This document shows, one piece after another, positions 8,843 through 17,706 of a DNA stretch of 64,000 bases. Location: contig JACPZX010000023.1 of assembly GCA_016195325.1 (NCBI GenBank), positions 1 through 64,000 of the forward strand, in the 5' to 3' direction. Under the pieces are notes generated by a model. The model had not been told where the DNA came from, did no database searches, and saw only the letters and a program-made list of their open reading frames with translations. The DNA is from Acidobacteriota bacterium. GTDB lineage: Bacteria; Acidobacteriota; Polarisedimenticolia; JACPZX01. The position numbers and the translations under genes are program-made. Position 1 is the first letter of the stretch. Every line of letters starts with the position of its first letter.

Positions 8843-11057
8843 GGTTCTCGCGGGCGAGGGTGAAGTCGGGGGCGACCCGCAGCGCCGCCTCGTACATCTC
8901 GATCGCCTTGTCCGTCCGCCCCGTGGCCGCGTACGTCATCGCCATGTCCGCGTAGGCGAGGACGTTGTCGGGATCGCGCTTCAGGACTTCGCCGCTCGCC
9001 GCGAGGGCGTCGTCCACCCTTCCGAGGAAGAGGAGCGCCTTCGACTTGAAGAAGTACGGCATCAGCGCCTTCGGGCAGCTCGCGATGCAGCGGTCGGCCT
9101 CGTCGAGCACCAGGGCGGCGTTCGCCGCGCTGATCTCGGGCGCTCCCATCACCGAGGGGCGCAGGACCCGGAGCTCGAGCTCGCGGATCAGCGCCTCGTT
9201 CGCGGGCGACCGCTTGAGGAGGATGAAGCCGCGGTCGTCGTAGTAGACGGGGGCCCACGCGTGCGTCGACTCGAGGTAGTCGAAGGTGGCCGGGAGGCGG
9301 TCGCCGTACCCCATGATGAAGAAATCGATCGGGTGACGCTCGAGGTACGTCTTCATTCCCTCCGGCGACCTCAGGGCCGAGAGGAACTCCCGGTACAGAT
9401 CCTCGCCGTAGACGTCGTTCCGCGAATCCATGTTGACCTTCACCGCCGGGTGCATGCGGTGGATGAGCATCGCCGCGTAGGCGTACGAGACGAAGGCGTT
9501 CCCGGTGATGTGATGCTTCTCGACGAAGTCGACCGCGCACGTCGGCATGTTGTCGGCGATCGCGAACCCTTTCTCGCGGCCGGCCCCCTTGAAGTCGAAA
9601 TAGTAGGTGAAGATCGCCGCGTGGGCCGAGACGCCGAGCATGAGGATCGATCCGGCCCAGACGGCGGCGGGCGCGGAGCGATCGACGAAAGAGAGGGCGG
9701 CGGGGGCGGCGGCCATCTCGTCGCTCGGTCGGGCGCTCCCGCGCTTCGGCCCCGTCCGGGCGGCTGCGGCGCCGCGCTCGGCGGCGCGGCGATCGAGGAA
9801 GCCGGACGCCGCGGCCACGAGGATGGGGAACGTGGCCATCGCCGAGTCGGTGACGGCGCGGTTGTGCTGGAGGCTCAGGTAGTAGAAGAGGGCGAAGAGC
9901 CCCGCCTGCGTGAAGTCGACGGAGCGAAGGTTGGCGACGGTGAAGGCGCAGAAGATCCCGAGCACCAGGTAGAGGACGTTGTGGAGCCTCAGCTCCCGGG
10001 CGTTCTCGAGATCGCCGCTCGACGGCGGGGTCGTCGTCCACGAGGCGGCGAGGACGACGAGCGCAACGGCCAGGAGCAGGAGAAGCCCCGCATTGACGGG
10101 GCCGAGCGCCTCCGAGCCTCCCTTCGCGCGCGTGCGATCGCGCTGGCTCAGGAAGAAGAAGAGACACAGGGCCGCGACGTGGATGAGGTAGAAGAAGAAC
10201 ATCGTCGAGGAGTTGTACGAGACGCTGTAGGGTGGCTGCCACTCGTAGATCTGCTGCATGAAGAGCTTCAGCCGCGTCAGCTCGAAGGGAAAGGTCATGA
10301 TGCGCCAGCCGTAGGGGTTCACGAGCGTCGCGGCCAGGCAGGCGGGGACGAGCGCGGCGAGGAGCCCCACGTCGCGCGGGGCGAGCGCGCGGTCCGCGCC
10401 GAGCCCGAGGCGGCGGGCGCGGAGGAAGATGAGGAACTCGCCGAAGGCGAAGACGGCGATCATCGCCATCCCCTGCACCCAGCCGCCGTGCAGGTTGGCC
10501 CAGACGATCTGCGCCGGGATCAGCAGGTACAGCCACATCCGCCGGCGCCCCCCCTCCCGGAAGCGGAAGAACAGGAAGAGGTCGAGCGCGGCCATCAGGT
10601 ACGAGAAGATGTGCGGCCGCTCGAGATAGCGGGCCGACGCGACGTAGAGGAGGCAGGTGAAGGCCGGGAGGATCACCGACATCCGGCCGCGGAGGCTCCG
10701 CGCGGCGCCGTAGAGGAGCGCGTTCGACGCCGCGAGCACCGCCGACTTGAACCAGATGAGCCCGGTGACGCCGGCCGCGCCGTAGACGAGGTAGAAGAGG
10801 ACTCCCGCAAGCCACTCGTGCGCGACGTAGTCGTGGTCGGCGGCGATGAACGAGTAGGGGTCCTTGATCGGCACCCACCCGTTCTTCAGGACGTACTCGC
10901 CCGTCTTCAGGTGGATCCAGATGTCGTTGTTCGACATCTTGAAGAGGGTCATCACCGCCACGTAGACGAGCAGGCTGAGAATCGCGACGGCGTAGATCGA
11001 CCGCGGAAGGCCCGCAGGGGCCGCGGAGGGCTCCGGCTCTCTCTCCTTCGGCGCCAT
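8820..11057 (-). CDS. large multispan membrane protein with C-terminal TPR repeats
   Basis: This 745-residue protein has about 12 transmembrane segments, an extracytoplasmic stretch around 510-640 and a TPR pair at the C-terminus (YADMAMTYAATGRTDKAIEMY). The sequence NNDIWIHLKTGEYVL near residue 40 follows the first helix, the place where GT-C transferases hold an acidic motif. It thus looks like a distant GT-C or oligosaccharyl-transfer protein, but no family was recognised. The ATG at 11057 overlaps the stop of yqeY (ATGA) and is far better than the open upstream frame. Its role is probably envelope glycosylation or polymer handling, by analogy only. Confidence 0.7.
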   Translation of the reverse strand: MAPKEREPEPSAAPAGLPRSIYAVAILSLLVYVAVMTLFKMSNNDIWIHLKTGEYVLKNGWVPIKDPYSFIAADHDYVAHEWLAGVLFYLVYGAAGVTGLIWFKSAVLAASNALLYGAARSLRGRMSVILPAFTCLLYVASARYLERPHIFSYLMAALDLFLFFRFREGGRRRMWLYLLIPAQIVWANLHGGWVQGMAMIAVFAFGEFLIFLRARRLGLGADRALAPRDVGLLAALVPACLAATLVNPYGWRIMTFPFELTRLKLFMQQIYEWQPPYSVSYNSSTMFFFYLIHVAALCLFFFLSQRDRTRAKGGSEALGPVNAGLLLLLAVALVVLAASWTTTPPSSGDLENARELRLHNVLYLVLGIFCAFTVANLRSVDFTQAGLFALFYYLSLQHNRAVTDSAMATFPILVAAASGFLDRRAAERGAAAARTGPKRGSARPSDEMAAAPAALSFVDRSAPAAVWAGSILMLGVSAHAAIFTYYFDFKGAGREKGFAIADNMPTCAVDFVEKHHITGNAFVSYAYAAMLIHRMHPAVKVNMDSRNDVYGEDLYREFLSALRSPEGMKTYLERHPIDFFIMGYGDRLPATFDYLESTHAWAPVYYDDRGFILLKRSPANEALIRELELRVLRPSVMGAPEISAANAALVLDEADRCIASCPKALMPYFFKSKALLFLGRVDDALAASGEVLKRDPDNVLAYADMAMTYAATGRTDKAIEMYEAALRVAPDFTLARENLRRLRGF

Positions 11058-11494
11058 CAGGTCAGGCGCGCGGCGGCGATCTGGTTGGCGAGGCGGCCGT
11101 CGACCCGCCCCGGGTGGCGGGACATCAGCTCCTTCATCACCCGCCCCATCTCCTTCTTGCTCGTGACGCCGGTCTCGCGGATGATGTCGTCGATGGCGCG
11201 GGCCATCTCCGCCTCGGAGAGCGGCTCGGGGAGGAATTTCCGCACGATGTCGATCTCGCGGCGCTCCTTCTCGGCGAGCTCGGGGCGTCCCCCCTTGTCG
11301 TACAGGGCGACGGAATCCTGGCGCGTCTTCACGGCGCGGGTGAGGATGGCGATCGACTCGTCCTCGCCGAGCGGCCGCCTCTTCGCGATCTCCTCGTTCT
11401 TGATCGCCGCGAGCAGCATGCGGCACGTCTCCACGGTCAGCCGCTCACCCGCCTTGAGCGCCGTCCTGATCTCCGCCTCGATCCGCTCGCGCAC
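11057..11494 (-). CDS. yqeY: GatB/YqeY domain protein
   Basis: This is a 145-residue stand-alone YqeY protein, the same domain found at the C-terminus of the GatB amidotransferase subunit, where it contacts tRNA. Family signatures include RMLLAAIKNEEIAKRRPL near the N-terminus and KKEMGRVMKELMSRHPGRVDG near the end. The GTG at 11494 is chosen because GGAGG lies 7 nt upstream and the length is then typical. In many genomes yqeY sits by rpsU and dnaG; here neither is present. The cellular role of the free domain is not well established. Confidence 0.9.
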   Translation of the reverse strand: MRERIEAEIRTALKAGERLTVETCRMLLAAIKNEEIAKRRPLGEDESIAILTRAVKTRQDSVALYDKGGRPELAEKERREIDIVRKFLPEPLSEAEMARAIDDIIRETGVTSKKEMGRVMKELMSRHPGRVDGRLANQIAAARLT

Positions 11495-11513
11495 GTCGAA
11501 CCTCCGTCGGGAC

Positions 11514-11549
11514 CTGGGCGCGGCCTCCACGGTCCGAGGCCGCGCCCAG
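11514..11549 (-). terminator. strong hairpin upstream of yqeY
   Basis: A perfect 14-bp GC-rich stem (11514-11527 with 11536-11549, 8-nt loop) fills the gap between the 110-residue gene and yqeY. It lacks a U-tract on the minus strand but is followed by a CT-rich run on the plus strand. It probably separates the expression of the two genes. Confidence 0.6.
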
Positions 11550-11577
11550 CTTCCTTTCCGTTCCGATTCCGGGCGCG

Positions 11578-11910
11578 CTAGCGCGTCGCGAGCTTCTGAG
11601 CCTCGGCGATCGCCGCCCGGATGCCCCTGGTCTTGCGAACCGACTTGACGCGCGCCTGGTAGGCGGCCTTCAGCCCTCGCATCGTCCCCATGTACTTGCC
11701 CTGGAGCTTCAGGGCCTTCCTCTGCTCCGCCGAGAGGCGCGGCTTGCGCCGGCCCGAGCGCGTCTCCCCACCGACGGGCGTGGCCACGGCCCTGTTGACC
11801 GAGACCGTGAGCGCCGGTCCGAGCCGATCGAACGCCTTCGCGAGCGCCAGGAACGATCTCCGGATTCGATAGAGCTCGCTCTTCACAAAATTCTGTCTCG
11901 CTGCTCTCAA
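11578..11910 (-). CDS. small basic protein of unknown function
   Basis: This 110-residue protein is very rich in Arg and Lys. An N-terminal helix (ELYRIRRSFLALAKAFDRLG) is followed by a basic linker and a helical tail (SAEQRKALKLQGKYMGTMRG). The composition suggests nucleic-acid or ribosome binding, but it is not S21 or any family I recognise. The start is a TTG at 11910 with GGAGG 6 nt upstream (11917-11921); the frame is open further up without a better start. The first 60 nt are noticeably AT-rich compared with the surroundings, as is common around promoters and starts here. Confidence 0.55.
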   Translation of the reverse strand: MRAARQNFVKSELYRIRRSFLALAKAFDRLGPALTVSVNRAVATPVGGETRSGRRKPRLSAEQRKALKLQGKYMGTMRGLKAAYQARVKSVRKTRGIRAAIAEAQKLATR

Positions 11911-12119
11911 AACATTCCTCCAAATGAGAATTGCAATGAATGGACCCCCTGGGACGGGCCATCTTAGCACCTCACCGGTCCGGGGTGACGAAATGTCCCG
12001 GAATATCCCCCCGCACCCCGTGGGGCGCCGGGGATGATTCGCAGGGGCCGGCATTGAGCACGATTGGCGGGGGGGAGCTCGCGTCTGGTAATCTGGGCCG
12101 CTCGAGGGGACGATGCACA

Positions 12120-12590
12120 ATGATTGAAGACGGGGAATCCGGAGGGGAGCCCGCCGGCGGCGGCACGGCGGTTCCGCGGAGCCGCCGCGGCCTCGGCCTG
12201 GGGGTGATGGTGGCGATCGCCGTCGCCGTCGGCGTGGCGACGATGCGCCCGCGAGCGCCGCAGGCGCCGTCCGGCGCAAAGGCGGCTCCGGCCGCCGCGT
12301 CGGACGCGAACAGCGTGGCGCCGAAGGCTGGGCCGGCGCCGCCGGGCGGCTGGGGAGTCGTCTCGCGCACCATGACCGTCGTCGAGCTGACGCCGCCGGC
12401 GCAGATGCAGGCCGAGAAATTCCGCTGCGTCTGCGGGTGCAGGATGAGCCTCGGCGAGTGTTATTGCGCGAAGACCCCGGGAAGCGTCGAGATGAAGCGC
12501 CACCTGCAGGCGCTCGTCGACGCCGGAGAGTCCCCCGCCGGCATCGAGAAGGGGATGGTGGAGAAGTACGGCCCGGCCGTCAAGCCGTGA
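12120..12590 (+). CDS. membrane-anchored protein with a CcmH/NrfF-like cysteine domain
   Basis: This 156-residue protein has one N-terminal transmembrane helix (about 24-41), an Ala/Pro-rich linker and a compact C-terminal domain at 96-156. The domain has five cysteines (103, 105, 107, 114, 116) followed by KRHLQALVDAGESPAGIEK and MVEKYG. The latter half matches the helical hairpin of CcmH/CycL, the apocytochrome c thiol reductase, but the single CxxC of CcmH is replaced by a CxCxC and CxC cluster. It could act in haem-protein or metal maturation at the membrane. No ccm genes are adjacent. The stop lies 4 bp from that of nadK. Confidence 0.6.
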   Translation: MIEDGESGGEPAGGGTAVPRSRRGLGLGVMVAIAVAVGVATMRPRAPQAPSGAKAAPAAASDANSVAPKAGPAPPGGWGVVSRTMTVVELTPPAQMQAEKFRCVCGCRMSLGECYCAKTPGSVEMKRHLQALVDAGESPAGIEKGMVEKYGPAVKP

Positions 12591-12594
12591 GGCT

Positions 12595-13521
12595 TCAGCG
12601 CACGACGCGGCCGCGCCACTTCAGCCGCCGCCTCAGCACCTTGAAGTAATCCTTCTCCGCCGGCTGGATCAGCGTGACCGGATGCGGCGCCCGGCGCGCC
12701 CTCACGAGGTCGTCCCCGACGAGCGGGAACCCCACCTGTCCGTCGATCGTGACGTAGACGTCCTCGTGGCTGTTCCGCAGGCTCATCTCCACGGTCACCG
12801 AGTCGGGGAGGACGAGGGGCCGGTTGCTCAGCGTGTGCGGGCAGATGGGGGTGAGGACGAAGGCCCCGACGGTGGGATCGACGATCGGGCCTCCCGCCGA
12901 GAGCGAGTAGGCCGTGGAGCCCGTCGGCGTGGAGAGGATGAGGCCGTCGGCCCGGTACGTCGTGACGTAGCGGCCGTCGACGCTCACGTCGATGTTCAGG
13001 ATGCGCGCGAGCGCGCTCTTGTTGATCACGATGTCGTTGAGCAGATCGTGCCCCGCGGTCTCCCGCGAGCCGCGCACGACCGCCGCGCGGATCCGGATGC
13101 GATCCTCGGTGGCGTAGCGCCCCGCGAGGACGGCGGCGAGGCTCTCGGTCATCCGCTCGAGCGGCACCTCGGTGAGGAACCCGAGGCTCCCGAGGTTGAT
13201 GCCGAGGATGGGCGTCCGCGCGTTCGCCGCGGATCGCGCCACGGAGAGCAGCGTCCCGTCGCCGCCGACGACGACGAGGAGATCGGTCGTCGCCGCCAGG
13301 ACGTCCCTCTCGACGCCGTCGGCGCGTCCGAGGATCGCGGCCGTCTGGCGATCGAGAATCGGCTCCACGCCGCGCTTGATCAGATAGCGGACGACCGACT
13401 CCGCCACCGCCCGCGAGCGGCGGTGCCGCGGCTTCACGACGACGCCGGCCCGCCGGATCTTGAGCCGCTGCGCCGTGGACGGCCGGATCCCCTTCGCGGG
13501 GGCGCGGGCGACGCGGCTCAT
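12595..13521 (-). CDS. nadK: NAD kinase
   Basis: This 308-residue enzyme phosphorylates NAD+ to NADP+. The catalytic GGDGT is at 86-90, and the second domain has YRADGLILSTPTGSTAYSLS and GGPIVDP, which are diagnostic of NadK. The N-terminus is about 25 residues longer than usual and basic. The ATG at 13521 overlaps the stop of tlyA (ATGA), a pairing common in bacteria, so the start is likely right. It is the last gene of the minus-strand xseA-xseB-ispA-tlyA-nadK run. Confidence 0.95.
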   Translation of the reverse strand: MSRVARAPAKGIRPSTAQRLKIRRAGVVVKPRHRRSRAVAESVVRYLIKRGVEPILDRQTAAILGRADGVERDVLAATTDLLVVVGGDGTLLSVARSAANARTPILGINLGSLGFLTEVPLERMTESLAAVLAGRYATEDRIRIRAAVVRGSRETAGHDLLNDIVINKSALARILNIDVSVDGRYVTTYRADGLILSTPTGSTAYSLSAGGPIVDPTVGAFVLTPICPHTLSNRPLVLPDSVTVEMSLRNSHEDVYVTIDGQVGFPLVGDDLVRARRAPHPVTLIQPAEKDYFKVLRRRLKWRGRVVR

Positions 13522-14348
13522 GACGCCTCTCCGTCGCCCGGAAGGATTGCCGCCGCGAGGGCCTCGCCGATCGATCGCTCGATACCCCCGGCGGAGGGGA
13601 TCGCCTCCCGGCGCGCGACGGTGAGGTGCAGCAGGAACTCGCGGTTTCCCTCCGCCCCCGTGATGGGGGAGACGATGACGTGCCGGGCGCTGAAGCCGGC
13701 GGCGCGCGCCCCCTCCGCGACGCCGAGAATCGCGGCGCGCCAGTGCTCCGGAGACTTCACGATCCCTCCCTTTCCCACTCCCGCGCGCCCCACCTCGAAC
13801 TGCGGCTTGACCAGCACGACGGCGTCGTCCCCCCGCATCAGCGGAGGGAGGGCCGGGAGGATCATCGTCGCCGAGATGAACGACACGTCCATCACGACCA
13901 GGTCGACGGCCCCCGGGAGGTGAGCCGCCTCGAGAAACCTCGCGTTGACCTTCTCGACGACCGTGACCCTGGGGTCGGTGCGCAGAGCGTGATCGAGCTG
14001 CCCGTGCCCGACGTCCACGGCGTAGACGCGCGCGGCGCCCCTCTGGAGAAGGCAGTCCGTGAACCCTCCGGTGCTGGCTCCGACGTCGAGCGCGACGAGC
14101 CCGGTCACGTCGAGGGCGAAGGCGTCGAGCGCCGCCTCGAGCTTCAGCCCGCCGCGGCTCGCGAAGCGGCGGGGATCGCCGGCAACGGCGACGTCACTGT
14201 CGACGTCGACCCGGGTGCCGGGCTTGTCGACGCGGCGGCCGGCCGCGCGGACCCTCCCCTCCATCACGAGTGCCTGCGCGAGCGTCCGGCTCGGCGCAAG
14301 CCCTCTCTCCACGAGCAGCATGTCGATTCTCTCCCGTCTCACGCCCAT
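13518..14348 (-). CDS. tlyA: TlyA family rRNA 2'-O-methyltransferase / haemolysin A-like
   Basis: This 276-residue protein has an N-terminal S4 RNA-binding domain (about 5-65, including RIDMLLVERGLAPSR) and a C-terminal FtsJ-like methyltransferase domain. The SAM loop LDVGASTGGFTD is at 87-98, and MDVSFIS and VVLVKPQFE supply family motifs. Characterised TlyA proteins methylate ribose in 16S and 23S rRNA; haemolysin activity is a historical label. The ATG at 14348 gives the usual length, and the larger open frame upstream belongs to the ispA shadow. It is coupled to nadK. Confidence 0.93.
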   Translation of the reverse strand: MGVRRERIDMLLVERGLAPSRTLAQALVMEGRVRAAGRRVDKPGTRVDVDSDVAVAGDPRRFASRGGLKLEAALDAFALDVTGLVALDVGASTGGFTDCLLQRGAARVYAVDVGHGQLDHALRTDPRVTVVEKVNARFLEAAHLPGAVDLVVMDVSFISATMILPALPPLMRGDDAVVLVKPQFEVGRAGVGKGGIVKSPEHWRAAILGVAEGARAAGFSARHVIVSPITGAEGNREFLLHLTVARREAIPSAGGIERSIGEALAAAILPGDGEAS

Positions 14349-14365
14349 GCATGATGCCCGACGGC

Positions 14366-15247
14366 TCAGCTCCGCCGCGACGCGATCGATCGCGCGATGC
14401 CCGAGAGGGTGGCCGCGCGCTCCCCGAACAGCGAGACGGCGGCGACGGCGGCCTCGACCTGCTCCGCCGCCATCCTCCGCGACGCCTCGAGGCCGAAGAG
14501 CGAGGGGAACGTCGTCTTGGCCGCCGCGGCGTCCTTGCCGGGGGACTTGCCGATCTCCTCGGCCGATCCGGTGACGTCGAGGATGTCGTCGGTGATCTGG
14601 AAGGCCAGCCCGAGCGCCCGTCCGTACCGGTCGAGGGCGCCGATCGCGCCTTCGTCCGCTCCGGAGAGGATGCCGCCGGCCACGCACGAGGCGGTGATGA
14701 GGCATCCCGTCTTGAGCCGGTGAATGCGCTCGAGCTCCTCCCGCGTCGCCGACTTCCCCTCGAACTCGAGATCGAGCACCTGCCCGCCGATCATCCCCCG
14801 GAGGCCCACGGCGCGCGCCACGGCGGCGAGGGCGCGGAGTCTCCGGGCCTCGCCCCCCGAGGCGGCGGGCGCCGTCGCGAGGACCTCGAACGCGAGGTTC
14901 AAGAGCGCGTCGCCGGCGAGGATCGCCGTCGCCTCGTCGAACCTCACGTGCACGGTGGGTCTCCCGCGCCGCAGCGAGTCGTCGTCGAGGGCGGGGAGGT
15001 CGTCGTGCACGAGGGAGAAGGCGTGGATCATCTCGACCGCGCACGCCGCGGGCATCAGCTCCTCCGGGCGCCCCGCGGTCGCCTCCCCCGACGCGAGGAC
15101 GAGGATCGGGCGCAGTCTCTTGCCCGGGCCGAGCACGGCGTAGCGGGCCGCCTCGAGAATGAGGGGGGGGATCTCGCGATCGGCCGCGAGGAACCGATCG
15201 AGCGCGGCGTCGACCGCGGCGCGGAGCGGGGCCAGCCGATCGGCCAC
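14366..15247 (-). CDS. ispA: short-chain polyprenyl diphosphate synthase (FPP/GGPP synthase)
   Basis: This 293-residue enzyme condenses IPP with allylic diphosphates. The first Asp-rich motif, DDLPALDDD at 82-90, has the two-residue insertion typical of bacterial farnesyl diphosphate synthases. RRGRPTVH follows, and the second Asp-rich motif lies in ITDDILD. KRLRP near residue 43 binds the diphosphate. The start is GTG, 5 nt after the xseB stop. The xseB-ispA pairing is widespread; in many bacteria dxs comes next, but here tlyA takes its place. Product length (C15 or C20) cannot be told reliably by eye. Confidence 0.92.
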   Translation of the reverse strand: MADRLAPLRAAVDAALDRFLAADREIPPLILEAARYAVLGPGKRLRPILVLASGEATAGRPEELMPAACAVEMIHAFSLVHDDLPALDDDSLRRGRPTVHVRFDEATAILAGDALLNLAFEVLATAPAASGGEARRLRALAAVARAVGLRGMIGGQVLDLEFEGKSATREELERIHRLKTGCLITASCVAGGILSGADEGAIGALDRYGRALGLAFQITDDILDVTGSAEEIGKSPGKDAAAAKTTFPSLFGLEASRRMAAEQVEAAVAAVSLFGERAATLSGIARSIASRRS

Positions 15248-15252
15248 GGCGG

Positions 15253-15504
15253 CTATTCCTCTCCGGAGGCGCCGTCCTTCGGCTCGAAGGGAAGGGCGGC
15301 GAGGTGCCCCTCCTCGTCCTTGAGGAGGATCTCGATCCGGCGCTCCGCGGCCTGCAGCTTCTGATCGCAGGCCCGCGAGAGCTTGACCCCTTCCTCGAAG
15401 AGCTTGAGCGAGTCCTCGAGGGCCAGATCGCCGTCCTCGAGCTTCGTCACGATCTCCTCGAGGCGGGTCAGGGCCGTCTCGAACTTGATCTCCTTGGACG
15501 CCAC
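15253..15504 (-). CDS. xseB: exodeoxyribonuclease VII small subunit
   Basis: This 83-residue protein forms the small subunits of exonuclease VII, which degrades single-stranded DNA with XseA. The core helical hairpin [20 protein letters not shown] and [14 protein letters not shown] is unmistakable. The start is GTG at 15504, one base after the xseA stop, so translation is probably coupled. A charged tail of about 20 residues follows the core. Confidence 0.95.
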   Translation of the reverse strand: MASKEIKFETALTRLEEIVTKLEDGDLALEDSLKLFEEGVKLSRACDQKLQAAERRIEILLKDEEGHLAALPFEPKDGASGEE

Positions 15505-15505
15505 G

Positions 15506-16906
15506 TCAACCTCCCGCCGTCTCGGCCTTCTTCACGTCGCAGAGAAGGCTTCCCTTGTGGAGTCTCACGCGAACGGGGCGGCCGATCTGCGCGGGGTGCG
15601 CTTCGGTGATCACGTCGCCGCTCGCCGCATCATGACAGATGGCATATCCCCGTTCCAGCACGCCGAGCGGCGACAGGGTCTGGAGCATCGACGCGGCGCG
15701 CCCGAGTTTCGCCCGGGCCCCCTCGACGCGCCCGCGCACGGCCCGCTCGGCGAGGCCCGACGTGGATCGCAGCTGCTCCCGGCGCGCGGAGACCGAGGCC
15801 ATCAGCCCGCGCGGGGAGAGTCGCTGGGATTTCAGATCGACCGCGGCGCGCAGCGCCACCAGGCGGGTCGTGATCGCCCGGTGGAGGCGCAGGCTCAGAT
15901 CGTCCGCGCGCTGGAGCGCCCCCCTCAGGTTCGACTCGACGGAGGCGAGCGCCCGATCCGCCCCGAGACGGGCGACCCTCCCCCGCGCCTGCGACAGGAT
16001 GAGCCGAGCGGATCGCCCGAGGGCTCCCCGCGCGGCGCCCACGCGGGCGGTGAGCTCGTCGCGGGACCTCAGGACCATCTCGGCCGCCGCCGACGGGGTC
16101 GGCGCCCTCAGGTCCGCGACGAAGTCGGCGATCGTGAAGTCGATCTCGTGCCCCACGGCGGAGACGACGGGGATGCGCGACGCGGCGATGGCGCGGGCGA
16201 CGGCCTCCTCGTTGAAGGGCCACAGGTCCTCGAGGCTCCCCCCGCCGCGGGCCAGGATCACGACCTCGGTGTCGGCGCGCTCGTTCAGGATCCCGATCGC
16301 CCGGACGATCTCGCCGGCCGCGGCGCTCCCCTGCACCCGGCACGGGGCGATGAGCACCTTGAGATCCGCGCCGCGCCGCTCGAAAACCCTCAGGATGTCC
16401 CGCACCGCCGCGCCGGTGGGGGAGGTGACGATGCCGACGCTCCTCGGAAGGGGCGGGAGCGGGCGCTTGCGCCCCTCGTCGAAGAGCCCCTCCGCGCGGA
16501 GCTTCGTCTTGAGCTGCTCGAAGGCGGCCTGGAGCTCGCCGAGCCCTTTCGGCTCCATCGTCTCGACGACGATCTGGTACGAGCCCCTCGGCTCGTACAG
16601 CGTGACCGTCCCGCGGACGAGGACCTTCATCCCGTCGGCGGGGCGGAAGCGCACGAGGCCGTTCGCGTAGCGGAACATCGCCGCGCCGATCTGCGCGCGC
16701 TCGTCCTTCAGCGAGAAGTACCAGTGGCCCGAGGTGTGCGGCTTGAAGTTCGAGATCTCGCCGACGAGCCAGATGGACGAGAGATCGGCCTCGAGGATCT
16801 CGCGGCCGGCCTTGTTGACCTCGGAGACGCCGAACGGCCGCCCGCGCGTTCCGGGGCGCGCCGCTCCGTCCCCCGCGGCCCCCGCGCTCTCACCGCCGCG
16901 CGTCAC
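15506..16906 (-). CDS. xseA: exodeoxyribonuclease VII large subunit
   Basis: This 466-residue catalytic subunit has an N-terminal OB fold (about 20-115, including [19 protein letters not shown]) and a nuclease domain with [27 protein letters not shown] and [26 protein letters not shown], the central family motifs. A long coiled-coil stretch precedes the C-terminal GYAI element. The start is GTG at 16906, overlapping the ymdB stop (GTGA). The frame is open well upstream of this, but that part is a shadow of ymdB. Confidence 0.95.
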   Translation of the reverse strand: MTRGGESAGAAGDGAARPGTRGRPFGVSEVNKAGREILEADLSSIWLVGEISNFKPHTSGHWYFSLKDERAQIGAAMFRYANGLVRFRPADGMKVLVRGTVTLYEPRGSYQIVVETMEPKGLGELQAAFEQLKTKLRAEGLFDEGRKRPLPPLPRSVGIVTSPTGAAVRDILRVFERRGADLKVLIAPCRVQGSAAAGEIVRAIGILNERADTEVVILARGGGSLEDLWPFNEEAVARAIAASRIPVVSAVGHEIDFTIADFVADLRAPTPSAAAEMVLRSRDELTARVGAARGALGRSARLILSQARGRVARLGADRALASVESNLRGALQRADDLSLRLHRAITTRLVALRAAVDLKSQRLSPRGLMASVSARREQLRSTSGLAERAVRGRVEGARAKLGRAASMLQTLSPLGVLERGYAICHDAASGDVITEAHPAQIGRPVRVRLHKGSLLCDVKKAETAGG

Positions 16907-17694
16907 GGGTCGTCCTCGCCCATCGCCAGCCGGCGGATGGCCGTCGCGCGCCCGCTCGCCGCGTCGACGGTGACGACGACGCCGTGGAGCCTCGCCGCGC
17001 CGGTCGCCGCGGGGATCCGCCCGGGCATCTGCGTGACAAAGCGGCGCAGGGCCGCCTCGCGATCCCCTCCGATGACTCCCGAGGCGGGGCCGGTCATCCC
17101 GGCGTCCGTGATGAAGGCGGTCCCCTTCGGGAGGATCGACTCGTCCGCGGTCTGAACGTGCGTGTGCGTCCCGACGACCGCCGACGCGCGGCCGTCGAGG
17201 TGGGCGCCCATCGCCGCCTTCTCCGACGTCGCCTCTCCGTGCATGTCGACGAGAAGGATCTTCGCGCCGCCGAATCCGGCGGCGATCGCCGCGTCGGCCG
17301 CGCGGAAGGGGCAGTCCGCGGCCCCCGGCATGTGCACGCGCCCGATGAGGTTCATCACGGCGACCTTCGTCCCTCCCGCCGTCTCCCCGACGTAGACGCC
17401 GCGTCCCGGGGTCCCCGGCGCGCAGTTCAGGGGCCGCAGCAGCCTCGGCTGCTCGGCGAAGTAGTCGAGGATCTCGCGCCGGTCGAAGGCGTGGTTCCCC
17501 GTCGTGAGGCAGTCGGCCCCGAGCGCCAGGATCGACTCGGCGATCTCGGGGGTGACCCCCGATCCGTCGGCGGCGTTCTCGACGTTGACGACGGTGAAGT
17601 CGGCGCGGTTCCTGTCGACGAGGGAGTGGAGGCGGTCCTTCAGGATCCTGAGCCCTGGCTTGCCGAAGAGATCGCCGAGAAAGAGAATCGTCAA
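16903..17694 (-). CDS. ymdB: YmdB-type metallophosphoesterase (TIGR00282)
   Basis: This 263-residue dinuclear-metal phosphodiesterase belongs to the family whose B. subtilis member hydrolyses 2',3'-cyclic nucleotides and alters biofilm and motility decisions. Metal ligands are visible in GDLFGKPG (7-14), [28 protein letters not shown] and [10 protein letters not shown]. The start is TTG at 17694, 12 nt after the rny stop. The rny-ymdB order is conserved in Firmicutes and others. B. subtilis YmdB is reported to associate with RNase Y, which makes the eroded RNase Y next door notable. Confidence 0.93.
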   Translation of the reverse strand: MTILFLGDLFGKPGLRILKDRLHSLVDRNRADFTVVNVENAADGSGVTPEIAESILALGADCLTTGNHAFDRREILDYFAEQPRLLRPLNCAPGTPGRGVYVGETAGGTKVAVMNLIGRVHMPGAADCPFRAADAAIAAGFGGAKILLVDMHGEATSEKAAMGAHLDGRASAVVGTHTHVQTADESILPKGTAFITDAGMTGPASGVIGGDREAALRRFVTQMPGRIPAATGAARLHGVVVTVDAASGRATAIRRLAMGEDDP

Positions 17695-17706
17695 CGGGGA
17701 CGCCCC

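Noticed and set aside
11578-11910. Ribosomal protein S21, expected beside yqeY
   Set aside because: The protein is basic but longer and lacks all S21 sequence features.
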